Below are positions 7,155-15,356 of a DNA stretch of 27,976 nt, piece by piece. Position numbers and translations under genes: made by a program. Position 1 is the stretch's first letter, and the number at the start of each line of letters is the position of its first letter. The notes beneath the pieces are model-generated. The model was given only the letters and a program-made list of their open reading frames with translations. It had not been told where the DNA came from and did no database searches. The stretch is from Turicibacter sp. (lineage in GTDB: Bacteria; Bacillota; Bacilli; MOL361; Turicibacteraceae): assembly GCA_030531025.1 (NCBI GenBank), contig JAUMTV010000027.1:1-27976 (forward strand), read 5' to 3'.

Positions 7155-8072
7155 ATGAGTGACCCACGATTTGAATTTGTCACACATGATGCAGCAGCAT
7201 CTGAACATATTGCAGCACCGGCTTATTCATATTGGCGCTCGGTAGCTAGAGGTTTTTTTGGAAATAAATTAACAGTTTTTTTAGTTATTGTTGTTGTGCT
7301 ATTAAGTTTAATCGCCTTTATTCAACCCACTTTTTCAGGTTATGATCCAATGGTATTACCTAATATTAATAAGCCTGAAATGCGCTTTTTAGGTGTTTCA
7401 GCCCAATTTCCATATGGAACTGACGGTTCTGGTAGCTCAGTTTGGGATGTAGTCTGGGCGGGAACGAAAACATCTTTAATGGTTGGATTTATTGTAACAA
7501 CAATAAACACGGTAATTGGTGTATTAGTAGGATCAGTCTGGGGATTTTCAAAGGCAATCGATAAGTTTATGCTTGAGGTATATAATATTATTTCGAGTGT
7601 GCCTTATATCTTAGTTGTTACGGTATTGCTTTATGCGATTGGTCGTGGTTTTTGGCAATTAATCATTGCCATGTGTTTAACGGGATGGCTAGGAACAGCT
7701 TATTTTATCCGAACACAAGTCATGATTATTCGCGATCGTGAATATAATTTAGCTTCAAAATGTTTAGGAACACCGACGTTTCGATTAGTGACGCGTAATA
7801 TTTTACCGTATCTCCTTTCTGTTGTAATGACAAGTGTTTCACTTGAGATTCCGGCTGCTATCTCGACAGAGGTGACCTTATCATTTTTAGAGATTGGATT
7901 AAACGTTTCAATTCCATCACTAGGTCGTATGATCAATCAATATTCAAATTACTTTAACGGATATCCACATTTATTTTGGGCACCCGTGTTAACGTTAGCA
8001 GTTGTAACAGTATCACTTTATTTAATTGGTCAAGCATTAGCAGATGCCTCAGATCCAAGAACTCATATGTAG
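7155..8072 (+). CDS. oppC: Oligopeptide ABC transporter permease OppC
   Basis: This second membrane subunit of the peptide importer has 305 residues, normal for OppC and close to AmiD. A cytoplasmic N-terminal tail (about 1-38) leads to the first helix (LTVFLVIVVVLLSLIAFIQP). A typical OppC segment FPYGTDGSGSSVWDVVWAGTKTS follows, then five further helices. The EAA loop (YNLASKCLGTPTFRLVTRNILP) contacts OppD/OppF. The ATG lies 2 nt after the oppB stop with AGAAAGGGGG as ribosome binding site, so it is translationally linked to oppB. Confidence 0.94.
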   Translation: MSDPRFEFVTHDAAASEHIAAPAYSYWRSVARGFFGNKLTVFLVIVVVLLSLIAFIQPTFSGYDPMVLPNINKPEMRFLGVSAQFPYGTDGSGSSVWDVVWAGTKTSLMVGFIVTTINTVIGVLVGSVWGFSKAIDKFMLEVYNIISSVPYILVVTVLLYAIGRGFWQLIIAMCLTGWLGTAYFIRTQVMIIRDREYNLASKCLGTPTFRLVTRNILPYLLSVVMTSVSLEIPAAISTEVTLSFLEIGLNVSIPSLGRMINQYSNYFNGYPHLFWAPVLTLAVVTVSLYLIGQALADASDPRTHM

Positions 8073-8088
8073 GAAAGGGAGTGAGATG

Positions 8089-9156
8089 ATGAGTGCAAAA
8101 GAAGCTGTCTTAACAGTCCGTGATTTAGAAATTAAGTTTAGAGTTCGTAACCATTATTTAAATGCCATTCGTCGCATTTCATTAGATTTATATCAAGGAG
8201 AAACATTAGCCATTGTTGGAGAATCAGGATCAGGAAAATCAGTTCTCATTAAATCATTCACTGGGATGTTAGAATCTAATGGGATTATTTCAGGAGGAGA
8301 AATCCTTTTTGAAGGAGAGAATCTAGCAAAAAAGACTAAAAATAGTGACTGGATAGGTATTCGAGGAGCGAAGATTGCTACCGTATTTCAGGATCCGATG
8401 ACATCATTGAATCCTGTTCGTACGATTGGTTCTCAAATCGCTGAAGTAATTATAAAACATCAAAAATTATCTAAAAAAGAAGCAAAGGAAAAGGCAATTG
8501 ATTTGATGAAACGTGTTGGAATTACAAATCCAGAAAAACGTTTTGGGGATTACCCACATCAGTATTCAGGGGGAATGCGTCAACGAATTGTTATTGCGAT
8601 TGCGCTTGCGTGTCATCCCAAAATTTTAATTTGTGATGAGCCGACTACAGCTCTTGATGTAACGATTCAAGCACAAATTTTACAATTAATAAAAGACTTA
8701 CAAAAAGAGTATGGATTTACAACGATTTACATTACCCACGACTTAGGAGTTGTGGCAAATGTTGCTGACCGTGTTGTTGTGATGTATTCAGGACAAATTA
8801 TCGAATACGGTGAAGTAGAGGAGATTTTCTATGAACCTGCTCACCCATATACATGGGCTCTACTCTCATCGCTTCCACAATTAGGAACAAAAGGAACTGA
8901 ACTCTATTCAATCGATGGAACGCCACCTTCTTTATATAATGAAATTGTAGGGGATGCTTTTGCTCCACGAAATGAATATGCCATGAAGATTGATTTTGAA
9001 GAAGAGCCACCATTTTTTGAAATCACACCAACCCATTTTGCAAAAACATGGTTACGTGATCCACGCGCACCAAAAGTAACGATGCCAGAACCACTCCAAA
9101 ATTTACATGAAAAACTAGTCTCTGTTTATGGAACACTACAAGGAGGTGCGAACTAA
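8089..9156 (+). CDS. oppD: Oligopeptide ABC transporter ATP-binding protein OppD
   Basis: This cytoplasmic ATPase works as a heterodimer with OppF to power peptide import. It has 355 residues, the same size as streptococcal AmiE. Walker A is GESGSGKS (44-51), the Q-loop is [10 protein letters not shown], the ABC signature is SGGMRQR (160-166), Walker B is ILICDEP (179-185) and the switch is His217 (THDLG). The C-terminal oligopeptide/dipeptide extension ([19 protein letters not shown], then about 90 residues) is present. It lacks the usual cluster of four cysteines seen in enteric OppD, as do many Gram-positive versions. Two consecutive ATG codons (8086, 8089) follow GGGAG (8077-8081); 8089 has the better spacing. 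Its stop overlaps the start of oppF. Confidence 0.93.
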   Translation: MSAKEAVLTVRDLEIKFRVRNHYLNAIRRISLDLYQGETLAIVGESGSGKSVLIKSFTGMLESNGIISGGEILFEGENLAKKTKNSDWIGIRGAKIATVFQDPMTSLNPVRTIGSQIAEVIIKHQKLSKKEAKEKAIDLMKRVGITNPEKRFGDYPHQYSGGMRQRIVIAIALACHPKILICDEPTTALDVTIQAQILQLIKDLQKEYGFTTIYITHDLGVVANVADRVVVMYSGQIIEYGEVEEIFYEPAHPYTWALLSSLPQLGTKGTELYSIDGTPPSLYNEIVGDAFAPRNEYAMKIDFEEEPPFFEITPTHFAKTWLRDPRAPKVTMPEPLQNLHEKLVSVYGTLQGGAN

Positions 9157-10085
9157 TGGCTCAAGAACGTGAAGTCTTATTATCCGTCCGTGATTTAGAA
9201 ATAAAGTTTAAAGATTTCGTCGCTGTTTCTGATGTGAATTTTGATATTTATAAAGGTGAAACCTTCTCACTTGTAGGTGAGTCGGGGTCAGGAAAAACAA
9301 CAATCGGTCGTGCAATTATTCGTATTAATGAGACATCTAAAGGTGAAATCTTATATAAAGGAAAAAAAATTAATGGAAAACTCACAAGAGATATGAATAA
9401 ATATGTTGTCAAAAACATTCAAATGGTGTTTCAAGATCCCGCTGCCTCTTTAAATGAACGGGCAACCATTGATTATATCGTCTCTGAAGGATTAATTAAC
9501 TTTCATTTATATAAAGATGAAGCTGATCGTAAGCAAAAGGTCATTAATGCTTTAACTTCAGTAGGTTTATTACCAGAACATGTGACGCGTTATCCGCATG
9601 AGTTCTCAGGAGGACAGCGTCAACGAATTGGAATGGCTCGCGCAATGGTGATGGAACCCGAATTTATTATTGCTGATGAACCAATTTCTGCTCTTGATGT
9701 TTCCATCCGTGCCCAAGTTTTAAACCTATTAAAAAAATTACAAGCTGAACGTGGACTTACTTATTTATTTATTGCTCACGACTTATCTGTTGTTCGATTT
9801 ATTTCAGATCGGATTGCGGTTATTCATAAAGGGCGAATCGTGGAATTAGCAGAAGCGGAAGAACTATTTTTAAATCCATTTCATCCGTATACTAAATCGT
9901 TACTATCAGCTATTCCAATTCCAGACCCACGACTTGAAAAGAATAAAAAGTTAATTGTTTATACTGGTGAAGAGCATGATTATAGTCTAGATAAACCGAA
10001 ATGGACAGAAATTACGTCAGGTCACTTTGTCTGGGCAAATGAAGCGGAAGCAAAGGCGTATCGAAAAGTGGCTAAAATTAAATAA
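9156..10085 (+). CDS. oppF: Oligopeptide ABC transporter ATP-binding protein OppF
   Basis: This is the partner ATPase of OppD. It has 309 residues, close to AmiF. Walker A is GESGSGKT (41-48), the Q-loop is [14 protein letters not shown] (from 92), the signature is SGGQRQR (151-157), Walker B is IIADEP (171-176) and the switch histidine is His208 (AHDLS). The family C-terminal segment [16 protein letters not shown] is present, followed by a short extension. Translation is coupled to oppD: the stop and start share one base (TAATG), with AAGGAGGTG inside the end of oppD. It is the last gene of the operon and is followed by a strong terminator. Confidence 0.94.
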   Translation: MAQEREVLLSVRDLEIKFKDFVAVSDVNFDIYKGETFSLVGESGSGKTTIGRAIIRINETSKGEILYKGKKINGKLTRDMNKYVVKNIQMVFQDPAASLNERATIDYIVSEGLINFHLYKDEADRKQKVINALTSVGLLPEHVTRYPHEFSGGQRQRIGMARAMVMEPEFIIADEPISALDVSIRAQVLNLLKKLQAERGLTYLFIAHDLSVVRFISDRIAVIHKGRIVELAEAEELFLNPFHPYTKSLLSAIPIPDPRLEKNKKLIVYTGEEHDYSLDKPKWTEITSGHFVWANEAEAKAYRKVAKIK

Positions 10086-10088
10086 ATT

Positions 10089-10119
10089 CAAAAAAACGAC
10101 CTATCTGGTCGTTTTTTTG
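10089..10119 (+). terminator. Rho-independent terminator of the opp operon
   Basis: AAAAAACGACC, a TATCT loop, GGTCG and TTTTTTT form a compact classical terminator 4 nt after the oppF stop. Confidence 0.92.
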
Positions 10120-10339
10120 TCTTAAATAAAGGCTTTTAGAATAAGGTATATATAGAAGTCCAAAAAAGTAGATGATAAGGGAAATTTTCACATTCTTAAC
10201 CGCTGTTGGAAGTTAAAGTTTCAGTTAAGGCAGGGAGTTTTTGGGCGATTATCTGTCTTGTATGACATCATAATCAATGATTAAGATGATTGTTATAAAG
10301 ATAGACTTTATTTTTTGTAAAGACAAAGGAGTGAGATTT
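10120..10339. other. 220-bp spacer before amidase-domain gene
   Basis: I looked for sigma-A, sigma-G, sigma-E and sigma-K patterns here and found none with good elements at correct spacing. CATAATC at 10269-10275 has no matching -35. The promoter of the downstream gene is therefore unassigned. Confidence 0.4.
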
Positions 10340-10858
10340 GTGCAACTTAAACGTTATGAGCGACAAAAAGCGATTGATTATGCCAGAACGTGGGCATTAG
10401 GACGAAATCCTGCGTATCATGATTATGAAAAGTATGGGGGCGATTGTACGAATTATATTTCTCAGTGTTTACATGCAGGAAATATCCCATTTGATGAATC
10501 AGGGCGAGATGTGACAACCAAATGGTATTGGTATAGTGATAACTCACGAACACCTTCTTGGACGGCAGCTAAGCCATTTGAGACCTATTTATTAAATAAT
10601 AATAAAAAAGGGACACAAAACTATGGGATTTATGCATCTTTTTGTGAGTATGATGAACTTGAACTTGGCGACTTAGTTCAAAAACGTGTGGATGGTGTTT
10701 TGACACATACAATGATTGTGACTTCAAAAGTATTAAATCAAGAAGGTCATGTTGTAGATTACTTAGTATGCCAACATTCTTATGATTTAAAAGATTTTCC
10801 TTTATCACAAAAAGATGGTGTCTTAAGTTATATAAAAATTCATGGTTATTATATGTAG
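10340..10858 (+). CDS. Putative amidase (Amidase_6 domain) protein
   Basis: This 172-residue protein resembles the amidase/NlpC-P60-like cysteine hydrolase domain common in Firmicutes (Pfam Amidase_6 type). Such domains are thought to cleave amide bonds in cell-wall peptides. YGGDCTNYISQCLHAGNIPF carries the presumed nucleophile Cys36. THTMIV carries the presumed catalytic His123 and QHSYDLKDFPL supplies a likely third catalytic residue region. WYWYSDNSRTPSWTAA between them is typical of the family. There is no signal peptide, so it acts in the cytosol, leaves by another route, or works in the developing spore. The GTG at 10340 is chosen because AAAGGAG ends 8 nt before it. The in-frame ATG at 10277 has no ribosome binding site and would add 21 unusual residues. 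Confidence 0.75.
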   Translation: MQLKRYERQKAIDYARTWALGRNPAYHDYEKYGGDCTNYISQCLHAGNIPFDESGRDVTTKWYWYSDNSRTPSWTAAKPFETYLLNNNKKGTQNYGIYASFCEYDELELGDLVQKRVDGVLTHTMIVTSKVLNQEGHVVDYLVCQHSYDLKDFPLSQKDGVLSYIKIHGYYM

Positions 10859-10935
10859 TGACATAAACAGCGATACACGTTGTGTTGTCAAAAAAACAAA
10901 AAGTTTCAACAACTAAAAAGTTGATAAAAAAAGAA

Positions 10936-10964
10936 GAATGAAATGACTTTTTGTGTTTATACTA
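10936..10964 (+). promoter_or_regulatory. Sigma-G-like promoter of Asn-rich gene
   Basis: GAATG (10936-10940), a 17-nt spacer and TATACTA (10958-10964) match gHATR-N17-CATNHTA with a single mismatch at the first -10 base. The -10 ends 50 nt before the ATG at 11015. Confidence 0.45.
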
Positions 10965-11014
10965 TTACTGTTGTCGATGACAACAAAAAAAGAATAAAAA
11001 GTGAGGAATTCAAA

Positions 11015-11191
11015 ATGAACAACAATCACAACAACTCAAGCTGTAACAATAAATCAAGCCGTAACTACAACAATCACAACAACTCAAACCGTAACAACAA
11101 ATTAGAATTTTCAAACGAAATCTCAAAAAACAACAATAAATCAAGCCGTAACAAGAATTCAAGCCGCAACAACAATAACTGCGATTGCTAA
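11015..11191 (+). CDS. Asn/Ser-rich small protein with GPR-like site, putative spore protein
   Basis: This 58-residue protein is about 40% Asn, with Ser, Arg and Lys repeats (NNKSSRN occurs twice) and three cysteines (10, 56, 58), ending NCDC. In its middle LEFSNEIS (30-37) resembles the germination-protease cleavage site of SASPs (E-F-A/S-S/N/T-E). Low-complexity, Asn-rich proteins with such sites recall gamma-type SASPs, which serve as amino-acid stores for the germinating spore. That assignment is an inference from the motif, the sigma-G-like promoter and the neighbouring gene with the same motif. The ATG at 11015 follows GTGAGGA; the longer frame from 10943 has no ribosome binding site. 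DNA repeats of 21 nt encode the repeated peptide. Confidence 0.55.
   Translation: MNNNHNNSSCNNKSSRNYNNHNNSNRNNKLEFSNEISKNNNKSSRNKNSSRNNNNCDC
11045..11152 (+). repeat. 21-nt direct repeat inside the Asn-rich gene
   Basis: Two identical 21-nt copies lie at 11045-11065 and 11132-11152, 87 nt (29 codons) apart and in the same reading frame. They encode the NNKSSRN segments. They suggest growth of the gene by internal duplication. Confidence 0.8.
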
Positions 11192-11236
11192 TTAAGTCTA
11201 TAAAAAATAGAGACGAAAATAAAATCATACTGGATT

Positions 11237-11265
11237 AAAACCATGACAGATGTCATGGTTTTTTT
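11237..11265 (+). terminator. Rho-independent terminator after Asn-rich gene
   Basis: An 11-bp stem (11238-11248 with 11251-11261) is followed by a run of T. It separates the two small putative spore-protein genes. Confidence 0.88.
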
Positions 11266-11309
11266 GTTTGATATGAAGTTTAAAAGTTGAAATAGGCAGC
11301 TTCTGTCAG

Positions 11310-11338
11310 GCATGAATTTAGTTGATTGTTTCATACTA
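11310..11338 (+). promoter_or_regulatory. Sigma-G promoter, full consensus match
   Basis: GCATG (11310-11314), a 17-nt spacer and CATACTA (11332-11338) agree with every defined position of gHATR-N17-CATNHTA. The -10 ends 38 nt before the ATG at 11377. This is the best sigma-G candidate in the window. Confidence 0.65.
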
Positions 11339-11376
11339 ATAGTGTCGTTATTCGACAAGAAAGTGAGGTTATGATT

Positions 11377-11562
11377 ATGAGTTGTAAAGCTAAAGGGCAT
11401 AAAAAAGCTGAAAAAACAGAAACAAATAACCAATGGGTAGGACAGGCTGCTATTGGAAATTGTAGCGACCATGAAGAAAAAACAGAGTTTAGTAATGAAT
11501 GGGTCTCAACGAATAAATTAGCCACACAAGAGCATCCAAATAAAAACAAAAAAACATATTAG
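11377..11562 (+). CDS. Small putative spore protein with GPR-like site
   Basis: This 61-residue hydrophilic protein is rich in Lys, Asn, Glu and Thr and matches no family I know by name. It contains two similar segments, EKTETNNQWV (12-21) and EKTEFSNEWV (34-43). The second holds TEFSNE, which matches the TEF(A/S)xE cleavage site of gamma-type SASPs cut by germination protease. Cys3 and Cys29 are present. The start ATG at 11377 follows GTGAGG at 7-8 nt; an ATG at 11371 would be too close. The full-consensus sigma-G promoter upstream supports forespore expression. A minor or gamma-like SASP is the best guess; another forespore-made peptide is possible. Confidence 0.58.
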   Translation: MSCKAKGHKKAEKTETNNQWVGQAAIGNCSDHEEKTEFSNEWVSTNKLATQEHPNKNKKTY

Positions 11563-11585
11563 ACTTTTCATACTAGACTTTAATG

Positions 11586-11639
11586 AAAAAGGCACAGGAT
11601 GCTAACGGTTTTTGACCATAGCGTTTTGTGTCTTTTTTT
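11586..11639 (+). terminator. Rho-independent terminator after second small spore gene
   Basis: AAAAAGGCACA (11586-11596) pairs with TGTGTCTTTTT (from 11627). Inner GCTA/TAGC and GGT/ACC pairs close the stem around a TTTTG loop, followed by TTTTTTT. Confidence 0.82.
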
Positions 11640-11678
11640 AGTATAATAAAGATGACAACATGAAGGAAGGGTGAGGAT

Positions 11679-12521
11679 ATGGAATTATTTGTTTCAGATT
11701 TAGATGGTACCTTATTAAATAAATCGAGTCAAGTTTCTGAGAATAGTCGTATGATTATTAATGATTTAATTCAAAAGGGAGTTAAGTTTACGGTGGCGAC
11801 TGCTCGTACACATGCAACTGTTATTGAGTTGTTAGAAGGATTAGATATCCGTATGCCGATTGCGATTATGAATGGCGTCGGAATATATGATTTAAAAAAG
11901 AGAAAATATTTAGAAATTGTCGATATTCAACAAGAAGCCGTTAAAAAAACATTAACTATTTTTGATGAATTAGGGCTTGAAGCAATGGTGTATGGAATTA
12001 AAGACGATCAATTATCAGTTTTCTATCGTCAGATGAATAATCCTGTCTCAACCAAGTTTTACGAACAACGCAAAGACAAGACATTAAAGAAATTCCAACA
12101 AATAGAAAGTTTTGAATCAATTATTGAGAACTATCAAATCGTCAATATCTTAATTTTTGATAAATTAGAACTTATTGAAGAAGCGTATCGTCAAGTTCAA
12201 TCTATTGCGGGAATTACAGCGACTTATTATGCGACACGTGAAGAAGGATTCGGATATATGGAATTATACAGTGCTGATGCTTCAAAAGCCAATGGGATTA
12301 AAGCATTAGCAAAATATGCTGATTTTGAGAAAATTATTGGATTTGGAGATAATTTAAACGATTTACCAATGTTTAAATTTGCAGATGAAGCTTATGCACC
12401 AGCCAATGCGGTTGATGAAATTAAGGCGATTGCAACAGGTGTCATTGGACATCACGATGAAGATGCCATTGCGTTATATTTAAAAGAACGCTATGAATCA
12501 AATAAAAAAGAGACAAAATAG
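11679..12521 (+). CDS. Cof-type HAD-IIB family phosphatase
   Basis: This cytoplasmic haloacid-dehalogenase hydrolase has 280 residues and belongs to the Cof/YidA-like subfamily, which dephosphorylates sugar phosphates, flavin or pyridoxal phosphates. Motif I is DLDGTLL with nucleophile Asp7 and acid/base Asp9. Motif II is TATAR (Thr41 region). Motif III Lys203 lies in the typical SKANGI segment, and motif IV GFGDNLNDLPMF supplies Asp224 and Asp228 for magnesium. The large C2B cap domain lies between about 85 and 190. The ribosome binding site GAAGGAAGGGTGAGG precedes ATG 11679. The substrate cannot be predicted from this sequence or from its neighbours. It is monocistronic and ends at a shared terminator with the convergent feoB. 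Confidence 0.92.
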   Translation: MELFVSDLDGTLLNKSSQVSENSRMIINDLIQKGVKFTVATARTHATVIELLEGLDIRMPIAIMNGVGIYDLKKRKYLEIVDIQQEAVKKTLTIFDELGLEAMVYGIKDDQLSVFYRQMNNPVSTKFYEQRKDKTLKKFQQIESFESIIENYQIVNILIFDKLELIEEAYRQVQSIAGITATYYATREEGFGYMELYSADASKANGIKALAKYADFEKIIGFGDNLNDLPMFKFADEAYAPANAVDEIKAIATGVIGHHDEDAIALYLKERYESNKKETK

Positions 12522-12536
12522 TCTCTTATCGTAAGA

Positions 12537-12592
12537 TAAAACTCGTAGGAATTATACTTATCATTAGGTGTAGCTTCTACGAGTTTTATTTT
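12537..12592. terminator. Terminator between convergent HAD gene and feoB
   Basis: AAAACTCGTAG (about 12538-12548) pairs with CTACGAGTTTT (12577-12587) across a 28-nt loop. T-rich sequence follows on both strands, so it can serve both converging transcripts. Confidence 0.7.
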
Positions 12593-12634
12593 AATCAGAA
12601 AATGATAATCGATAAAAATTTCCTTGAGGTAAGG

Positions 12635-14767
12635 TTAAGCCCATCCAAATAGACGGAAAATGAATGTTGTTAGAAAACATAGCCCAATTCCTATGATAGT
12701 AGGGATGATAAATGCAAGAGTTGCCCATTTATAGCTTCCAGTTTCCTTCTTGATCGTCATTAAGGTTGTTGAACAAGGCCAGTGGCAAAGAGAAAATAGC
12801 ATGACGTTAAGTCCTGTTAATAAGGTCCAACCATGATCTTTTAAAATGTCTCCTAAGGTTGTAATACTATCAAACTCGACCATGCTACCACTTGATAGAT
12901 AAGCCATTAATAAGATAGGAATCACAATTTCATTAGCAGGTAAACCAAGGATGAAGGCCATTAAAATAAAACCGTCTAATCCAATCCATTGGGCAAAAGG
13001 ATTTAAAAAATTAGCAATATGTGTTAAAAGACCTAAGTCACCAATATAAAGATTTGCCATGATCCAAATGACAATTCCGGCTGGGGCAGCAACCATAATG
13101 GCACGGCCTAAGACGAATAAGGTTCGATCGATAATTGAGGTATATAAAATACGGCCAACTTGAGGAGTACGATAAGGAGGCAGTTCAAGTGTGAATGATG
13201 AAGGGACACCTTTTAAAATGGTCTTAGATAAACCATATGAAACTAGTAGGGTGATGATCACGCCAAGAATCACAATTAAACTGACAACGAGTGCACTAAC
13301 TAAACTGCTTTCAAATGAGTTTAAGTTTAATGTTAAAAGTAAAACACTAGCAATCGCAATAATAGTAGGGAAACGTCCATTACAAATGACGAAATTATTC
13401 GTTAAAATTGCAATCAACTTTTCACGAGGTGATTCAATAATTCGACATCCGATGATTCCAGCTGCATTACATCCAAATCCCATACACATCGTTAAGCATT
13501 GTTTTCCGTGCGCACAAGCTTTTTTGAATAAATGATCGAGATTAAAAGCAACACGTGGAAGATAGCCTAAATCTTCAAGTAAGGTGAAGATAGGGAAGAA
13601 AATGGCCATTGGAGGTAACATCACTGAGATGACACTAGCTAACGTTTGATAAATTCCATATAAAAGCATTTGATGTAACCAGGTCGGTATTTGAATCCAA
13701 GTTAAAAATTGATCAAGATAACCTTCAAGCCATCCAAAGAAGTTTGCTAATAATTCAGATGGAACATTTGCACCTGCAATCGTTAACCAAAAAACGCCCA
13801 TTAAAAGAAATAACATCAGTGGAATTCCAAACCACCGTGACGTAATAATTTGATCGAGTTTTAAATCACGCTCACGTGCTAATTGTTTCTGATCGAGTGT
13901 ATAGACATAATCACGTCTGATTTGTTCCGCCTTAGCGTAACTGACTTCAGTTAAATGATCACGAATTTCTTCCTTATTTATAGTAGTTGGGATTTTTTTT
14001 GTAATTTCTATTAAGGATTGATATTGTTTAGCAGATAAATATTGATGCATAGAATGGTAGATACTATCATTTCCATCGATTAGACGAAGGGCTAACCAGC
14101 GCTGATTTAATGCCGGAAACTCTTGTCCAAGATAGGGAATCAGTTCATTGATGTAAGTTTCTGTTTGCTCGTTATAAAGGAGCGGAGCCAGATGAAATGG
14201 ATAATTCTCATCAACCACTTGATCCATCTTCGCTTTTAATTCATTGATTCCAATTCCATTTCGTGCAGAGGTCAAAACAACTGGGATTCCTAACTCTGCT
14301 TCAATTGCTGTTTGATCGACAACAATTCCTTTTTTCTTTGCTTCATCGATTAAGTTAATACATAAAATGACACGATCAGTAAGTTCCATAATTTGAAAGG
14401 CGAGATGAAGATTTCGTTCTAAAGCGGTAGCATCTGTTACGACAACGACTAAATCTGGTTGACCGAAACAAATAAAATCGCGAGCGACAATTTCTTCTTC
14501 TGACGTTGCAAATAAAGAGTAAGTCCCAGGTAAATCAACAAGGACATAATCGTGGGTTTGAGTTTTAAACTCACCACGTGCATTCGTTACCGTTTTTCCC
14601 GGCCAATTTCCTGTATGTTGATGCAATCCGGTTAGTGTATTGAAAACCGTACTTTTTCCCGTATTTGGATTACCTGCCAAGGCGATCACAAACTGTTCAT
14701 CCTTTTTATCAATATTGAATAAATCTTGTAACGCTTTTCTTTTTGTCGAATTATACGTCAATCCCAT
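12635..14767 (-). CDS. feoB: Ferrous iron transporter FeoB
   Basis: FeoB is the inner-membrane ferrous iron importer with a GTPase domain. This one has 710 residues. The G protein part shows G1 GNPNTGKS (32-39), switch GNWPGKTV (53-60), G3 DLPG (78-81), G4 NLID (138-141) and G5 SARN (167-170), followed by the helical insertion domain (about 180-285). The membrane part from about 305 contains two Gate domains, with the conserved cysteine-containing stretch CMGFGCNAAGIIGCRII and PANEIVIPILLMAYL. It starts 23 nt after feoA, with AAGGGGG upstream, so the two are cotranscribed. No FeoC gene follows. Palindromic sites upstream of feoA may mediate iron control. Confidence 0.96.
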   Translation of the reverse strand: MGLTYNSTKRKALQDLFNIDKKDEQFVIALAGNPNTGKSTVFNTLTGLHQHTGNWPGKTVTNARGEFKTQTHDYVLVDLPGTYSLFATSEEEIVARDFICFGQPDLVVVVTDATALERNLHLAFQIMELTDRVILCINLIDEAKKKGIVVDQTAIEAELGIPVVLTSARNGIGINELKAKMDQVVDENYPFHLAPLLYNEQTETYINELIPYLGQEFPALNQRWLALRLIDGNDSIYHSMHQYLSAKQYQSLIEITKKIPTTINKEEIRDHLTEVSYAKAEQIRRDYVYTLDQKQLARERDLKLDQIITSRWFGIPLMLFLLMGVFWLTIAGANVPSELLANFFGWLEGYLDQFLTWIQIPTWLHQMLLYGIYQTLASVISVMLPPMAIFFPIFTLLEDLGYLPRVAFNLDHLFKKACAHGKQCLTMCMGFGCNAAGIIGCRIIESPREKLIAILTNNFVICNGRFPTIIAIASVLLLTLNLNSFESSLVSALVVSLIVILGVIITLLVSYGLSKTILKGVPSSFTLELPPYRTPQVGRILYTSIIDRTLFVLGRAIMVAAPAGIVIWIMANLYIGDLGLLTHIANFLNPFAQWIGLDGFILMAFILGLPANEIVIPILLMAYLSSGSMVEFDSITTLGDILKDHGWTLLTGLNVMLFSLCHWPCSTTLMTIKKETGSYKWATLAFIIPTIIGIGLCFLTTFIFRLFGWA

Positions 14768-14790
14768 TAATGGATTCCCCCTTATTAATA

Positions 14791-15018
14791 TTACATAGGT
14801 TGAACTAGAATTAAGCTTCCTTCCTCTTCTCGCAAGGCAATCATAGCCCCACGAATGTTATAAACCGTTAGGTTATTTTTAGGCCCTTTTTTGATGACAT
14901 CTATCATGGCACCCGTTGTAATTCCAAGTGCTAATAATCGTTCTCGTAGCAATCCAGTTGCTGTGAGTTTCGCCACTTTTACTGTTGTATGGCAGTTAAC
15001 TTCGTTTAATTTTTTCAT
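14791..15018 (-). CDS. feoA: Ferrous iron transport protein FeoA
   Basis: FeoA is a small cytosolic SH3-like protein that supports FeoB. This one has 75 residues with the characteristic pattern: ATGLLRERLLALGITTGAMIDVIKKGP, then NLTVYNIRGAMIALREEEGSLILV. The ATG at 15018 is preferred, because GGAGTG is the ribosome binding site and overlaps an in-frame GTG that would add three residues. It is the first gene of the feoAB operon. A TTAGCTATGGCTAA site lies 22 nt upstream of the start. Confidence 0.93.
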   Translation of the reverse strand: MKKLNEVNCHTTVKVAKLTATGLLRERLLALGITTGAMIDVIKKGPKNNLTVYNIRGAMIALREEEGSLILVQPM

Positions 15019-15039
15019 GATAATCACTCCAATATAATC

Positions 15040-15053
15040 TTAGCTATGGCTAA
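15040..15053. promoter_or_regulatory. Palindromic operator candidate, feo-proximal copy
   Basis: TTAGCTATGGCTAA is an imperfect 14-bp palindrome (one mismatched pair) directly upstream of feoA, where an iron repressor would act. It is neither a Fur 7-1-7 box nor a clear MntR box. A second, perfect copy lies exactly 200 bp upstream. Confidence 0.5.
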
Positions 15054-15356
15054 CTTTTAGAATAAAAGAAAAGACGACTAATCAATAGCTTAAGGGTCTA
15101 AATCTTCTTATTATTCGGTTATAGATTATGAGAAAGTTACTGAAATGGTTGGGGAGATGTTAGGGGTTAAAAAAATAGGTGCTTTTTTAATGGAATGCGA
15201 TTACTAATTATTTCATCTAGTTGGCCAGGTGAATCATTTTTAGCCATGGCTAACAATAAGTTTGAGACTAATATAAGGTATGTTAAAAGGTACAAATGGT
15301 GAGTTCTTCTTAAAAATTTATTTTTTACAGTTTTTGTTTAATAAATAGGATAGTAT
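15054..15356. other. Intergenic region between divergent feoA and yqhY
   Basis: About 300 bp with no gene. Apart from the distal palindrome at 15240-15253 I see only AT-rich sequence and no credible terminator or ORF. The feo promoter on the minus strand probably lies in the part next to 15053, but I cannot fix its elements. Confidence 0.45.
15240..15253. promoter_or_regulatory. Palindromic operator candidate, distal copy
   Basis: TTAGCCATGGCTAA is a perfect 14-bp inverted repeat in the intergenic region between feoA and yqhY. It differs from the feo-proximal copy by one base. Confidence 0.5.

Noticed and set aside
10943..11014. Upstream extension of the Asn-rich gene to ATG 10943
   Set aside because: This start lies inside the sigma-G-like promoter and lacks a ribosome binding site; the ATG at 11015 has one.
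11351..11357. TTCGACA between promoter and start of the 11377 gene as a Spo0A box
   Set aside because: It is a single core match in a leader of a sigma-G-type gene, where direct Spo0A control is not expected.
11010..11472. Cys/Leu/Ser-rich minus-strand ORFs opposite the two small spore genes
   Set aside because: They are complements of Asn/Lys-rich codons and have no ribosome binding sites; the plus-strand genes have promoters, ribosome binding sites and terminators.
12600..12620. Fur-like half site (TGATAATCGAT) after the feoB stop
   Set aside because: Only one half of the inverted repeat is present and it lies at the 3' end of the operon, so it is not a plausible operator.
13191..13535. 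Plus-strand ORF of 114 residues inside feoB
   Set aside because: Antisense shadow of a well-conserved membrane domain, with no ribosome binding site.
15017..15025. TGATAATCA at the feoA start as a Fur box
   Set aside because: It lacks the second half of the 7-1-7 repeat and overlaps the ribosome binding site and start codon.
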